Shown: positions 60,890 to 64,000 of the stretch, one piece after another | Position numbering within the stretch: the first letter of the stretch is position 1 | Layout of the letters: each line of letters starts with the position of its first letter | Source of the DNA: Nematostella vectensis | Taxonomy: Eukaryota > Cnidaria > Anthozoa > Actiniaria > Edwardsiidae | Assembly (NCBI RefSeq): GCF_932526225.1 | Contig: NC_064040.1 | Span: 17,097,994 to 17,161,993 of the forward strand | Length of the DNA stretch: 64,000 nt | Direction of reading: 5' to 3' | The notes under the pieces: generated by a model | Seen by the model: the letters and a program-made list of their open reading frames with translations, nothing else | What the model was told of the DNA's origin: nothing | Database searches by the model: none | Made by a program: the position numbers and the translations under genes

Positions 60890-61417
60890 CTATATATCCT
60901 ATCAAGGCATGTTAGGATATAACTGTATGTATTTTCATAGGAGCCCCATATTTTGCATACAAACAATTGTATGAAATTTCCCATGAATCAATTAATTTTC
61001 TATGAATCACATGTAATACTTGTATCATGTTTTGACTTGTTGGATGATAAAAGATCATAAATTTGGGGCAAGATAAAAAGCAAACTATTAGTAGAAAGTA
61101 TCTAATTTGTATTTAAAATGAGTTGTTATCTTATCAAACTTTATTTAAAGTCGATCTAAATAAAAGATATGTACTTACAGGGAATGAAATATACAAGAGA
61201 GACAAAAGAACATTAGTACTTTAAGGATTGTTTGAATAAATATTAGTCCTACCAGTTATGTAAAACAAATTGTGATGAGATGCCTATTACTGGTTGCAAA
61301 TTCCCCACAAAAGTATTTCATTCAGTACCTAATGGTCATGGTTATGGACAAAACACATGGAGTGACCATACCATGAGGCTTTACTACGTATCCAATGGCA
61401 ACGCATTCTAAATCAAA

Positions 61418-61534
61418 ATGGCGACCGAGAGTAATCCGGTAGCAAGAGCGTGGAAGAACACTGAATTATCAGAAATATATCCAGTTTCTGCCGCCGTTCT
61501 ACTGTTTTTTCTTTATTTTGGAACTTCTGTTAGG
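61418..61534 (+). CDS. First exon of the small membrane protein gene (copy 2)
   Basis: Same 39 codons and donor as 58395-58511; one residue in the membrane segment differs (LLFFLYF against LLVFLYF). Confidence 0.5.
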
Positions 61535-62086
61535 GTAAGCACCATGATATTTTGCTACAAATCAATCGAAATTCGCTCTAGCGTCTATACGAAGTTATCG
61601 TAGAACGTCAACTACCAAAATGTGAGCGACCCATTCGGTAACAATATTTTGCAAATGGCTATAAATGTACCATATATTTCAGTGTTGTTATCTGTGGATT
61701 GATCAAATACTAGACTCGCAGTTGTATTTTGTGAAGGTTTTATTTCTTGCTTTATAGTGAACAAAATTTTCTCATACTAATTTCGGCTTGATTTAAGCGC
61801 AGCGGGGCACTCTAATCACAATAAATACCGCGTGCTATTCATAACTCATTGTAGGTGATATCTTGTCTGTGCACCATTATTAGGCATTTCTTAAATAATA
61901 TAAATAGATATTTACAATATTTACAGATTTACAATACTTATTTTCACTGAGCTCGCTTACTTAGTATTTACAATTGTTTATTACCTATTGTCTCTTTAAA
62001 ATCCGATTCTCCATTGTCCCAATAGAGCCTCGCAGTGTTTCAGCTTTTTATAAACAGTTGAGGTCATTTCATCTTGCTTGATTTGT

Positions 62087-62734
62087 TCAATAGTTGGTGA
62101 CATACAGCTCTTTAAAAAATGTCCCTTCTCCCAGAGAATGAGGCTCTTTTTTTAGATCGGCATTCTTTGAAAGGACCTGTGTCTGGACTCTTGCAAGCTT
62201 TTGCTCATAGTCCTGGATGGCATCTCTATCTGTTGGGTGTTTTTTCAGAAGACTGCGTGCATGATCAAGATTTTTCACTTCCTCATTCAATCCAAGTACT
62301 ACTTGCACTGCTCTCCCCAGTTTAGTTTCTTCTGTCTGCTTCTCAGGGCCAGCTTCAGGATATGCCGTGGCACCAGAGGGGGTCTCTTCAATAAGATCAG
62401 TGCCTCTGTCATTTTGGCAGAGAGGCTGGATTGCTGGTTGAACCTCTTGATCTAGCTGCAAATCATCTGCCAATGAAACTGAAATCACTCTCCTCCTCCT
62501 CCTCCTCCTCTTCCTCCTCACCCTCGTCAGCTGTGATATTGTGGGCTCTGTCGTCTACGCCCTCCTCAAACAATTCTACGTCTTCGTTCTTCTCTTCATC
62601 TTCTTGTCTCAGGAAGTTTGTTATTTGCTTGATTACTTTCCCTCGAGCATTTGGCTCATAGCGGTAGTGCATTGGGAGCTTGATGCCACGCTCTGTACAC
62701 TCTTGCCAGGACTGCTCTAGGTACTTCTCCTCAG
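62087..62734 (-). pseudogene. Acidic exon of the unrecognised protein (copy 2), frameshifted
   Basis: Equivalent of 59089-59711. An indel in the poly-glutamate run near 62490-62515 splits it into two frames (62672-62463 and 62521-62087). The A-run near 62150 is one base shorter than in copy 1, so the end reads differently (ending KELYVTNY). Confidence 0.55.
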
Positions 62735-62808
62735 CTTGAAAGGAAGAAGATCTGAAGTGAAGTAGTAGAGGGCCTTAAGCTTTGGCGCTAGACTCAGACT
62801 TTTTTTTT

Positions 62809-64000
62809 CTTTCTAAATTCTAGAATGTTAAAACATTCTGAATCGTGCTGATAGAAGTTTGACATAAAAGGAAGGAAGTCCAAATTAACTTGACATAATC
62901 CGATAATTAAAGCCCATGTAAGCAGTACTCAAACACATTTTGACATTTGTACTGTATTGTGAGCAAATAATTTGCTAACAGTGTAGGTGACCGCTACCGT
63001 ATGAAGGGTTTACTAATCAACACAGTAAAATGATAAAAATGACCATTATGATTCCATGGTTCTTACATCTTTAGTTCCTAGAAATCTCTAATTCAAATAT
63101 GAAATCTGACACCAACAGGTATTTTCAGACACTTTGGAAAGGAATGAATTGGAATGTGGTAAAGTAGAAAAAAAAGGACAATTTTAGAACTATATTTTAG
63201 CTATTCCTCAGGGCAGTTACCTTATGATGTGGATGTAATGTTATATACCTAATAGATATATCAAATGCAATCAAACTTTCTATTATATCACAACTGACTG
63301 TATGTACCTGTGATCTTGCTAACTGGCCCTGCCTGTTTTAAGTGTTGCCCAATAGACGGGTCAGCAGCCATATTTTTCAGATATGTAGCAAATGTTGGGG
63401 CCTGAAAGACAAAGAAAACTGATAATACTTGACAACCATGATTATAGTGCAGATTATACAGTAGAATGTTTTTTTATCATTCGCAATTATTTTCATTGGC
63501 AGTAACAATAAGGTAAGGGGGCTGTGCAACAATTATTGGGGGGGGCATGTCTAATATCATTCCTTTTTTATGGAAAGAAATGGAGAGGCACCAATAAAAC
63601 ATGATCATTGGCAAAAAAATAACCCTGAGGGATAGCAACTTAGGTGTGGTCAACAGCAGTTTGTGTTTCCTTTTTCTTAATTTCAGATTAACAAAATCAA
63701 ATTTCTTTTTGTAAACTTGCACCCAGGAGAGTGCAAGGGTGTAAGATTATCATAATCTTACACACACAGGGTAAGATAATAAAAAAGTATAAAATATCAG
63801 AGCTGACTAATTTTAACCAGTGATTAACAATGAGACCAGATTACTTACATCTTCATCATCAGTGCTCACATACTTCTCCCACTCGCTTTCATCCTCACCC
63901 TCCTCTACCTCCTATATATCCAATCAAGGCATGTTAGGATATAACTGCATGTATTTTCATAGGAGCCCCATATTTTGCATACAAACAATTGTATGAAATT
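62809..64000. repeat. 3.02 kb tandem repeat, copy 3 (cut by the window end)
   Basis: Matches the first 1.2 kb of copies 1 and 2 with a few substitutions, and includes the exons at 63308-63401 and 63849-63911 on the minus strand. It continues past the right edge. Confidence 0.95.
63308..63911 (-). CDS. Duplicated exon pair of the unrecognised gene (copy 3)
   Basis: Exons 63849-63911 and 63308-63401 have intact splice sites and the same reading as in copies 1 and 2. Confidence 0.5.

Larger units (their letters stand above)
59786..62808. repeat. 3.02 kb tandem repeat, copy 2
   Basis: Nearly identical to copy 1. It carries the same exons at 60284-60377, 60827-60889, 61418-61534 and from 62734 downward. 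Confidence 0.95.

Overview
The window is nuclear DNA from an invertebrate animal. Genes are split into short exons with GT-AG introns, there are many tandem repeats, and there are several classes of animal transposon. The coding sequences stay close to vertebrate ones (CCDC85, COQ8) and the hAT and Mutator-like families resemble those common in cnidarians. A sea anemone or other anthozoan is my best guess; the species is an inference.

Three cellular genes fill the first 34 kb. (1) 667-8375, minus: a COQ8/ADCK3-type UbiB kinase (coenzyme Q biosynthesis, mitochondrion), first seven coding exons only; the 3' part lies beyond the left edge. (2) 9831-17336, plus: a complete seven-exon CCDC85-family coiled-coil gene, divergent from COQ8. 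(3) 18730-33849, minus: a complete 14-exon gene that I read as PPP1R36 (protein phosphatase 1 regulatory subunit 36), convergent with CCDC85. All exon phases in the three models agree.

The introns are unusual. They hold arrays of 72, 34, 25, 18/19, 55, 51 and 27 bp units, about 13 kb in total. Several arrays start exactly at a splice site and have copied it: the COQ8 exon 2 acceptor, PPP1R36 exon 9 acceptor, exon 3 donor and nearly the exon 11 donor, and the CCDC85 exon 4 donor. I think this is the most interesting pattern in the window.

From 34 to 55 kb the DNA is mostly transposons: a young, complete Ty3/gypsy LTR element (34871-40243) whose primer-binding site is complementary to its own LTR, suggesting self-priming; a 224 bp perfect tandem duplication; a BED-finger hAT transposase gene with a frameshift; a BEN-domain gene with one in-frame stop; and a frameshifted Mutator-like transposase with other debris. 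A LINE fragment sits in a CCDC85 intron and a 1.2 kb TTAA-flanked element in a PPP1R36 intron.

From 55.4 kb to the end lie the last exons of an unrecognised minus-strand gene, then a 3.02 kb segment present in two full copies and a truncated third. Each copy carries exons of that gene, a divergent first exon of a small membrane-protein gene, and an acidic exon in which the two copies have different frameshifts.
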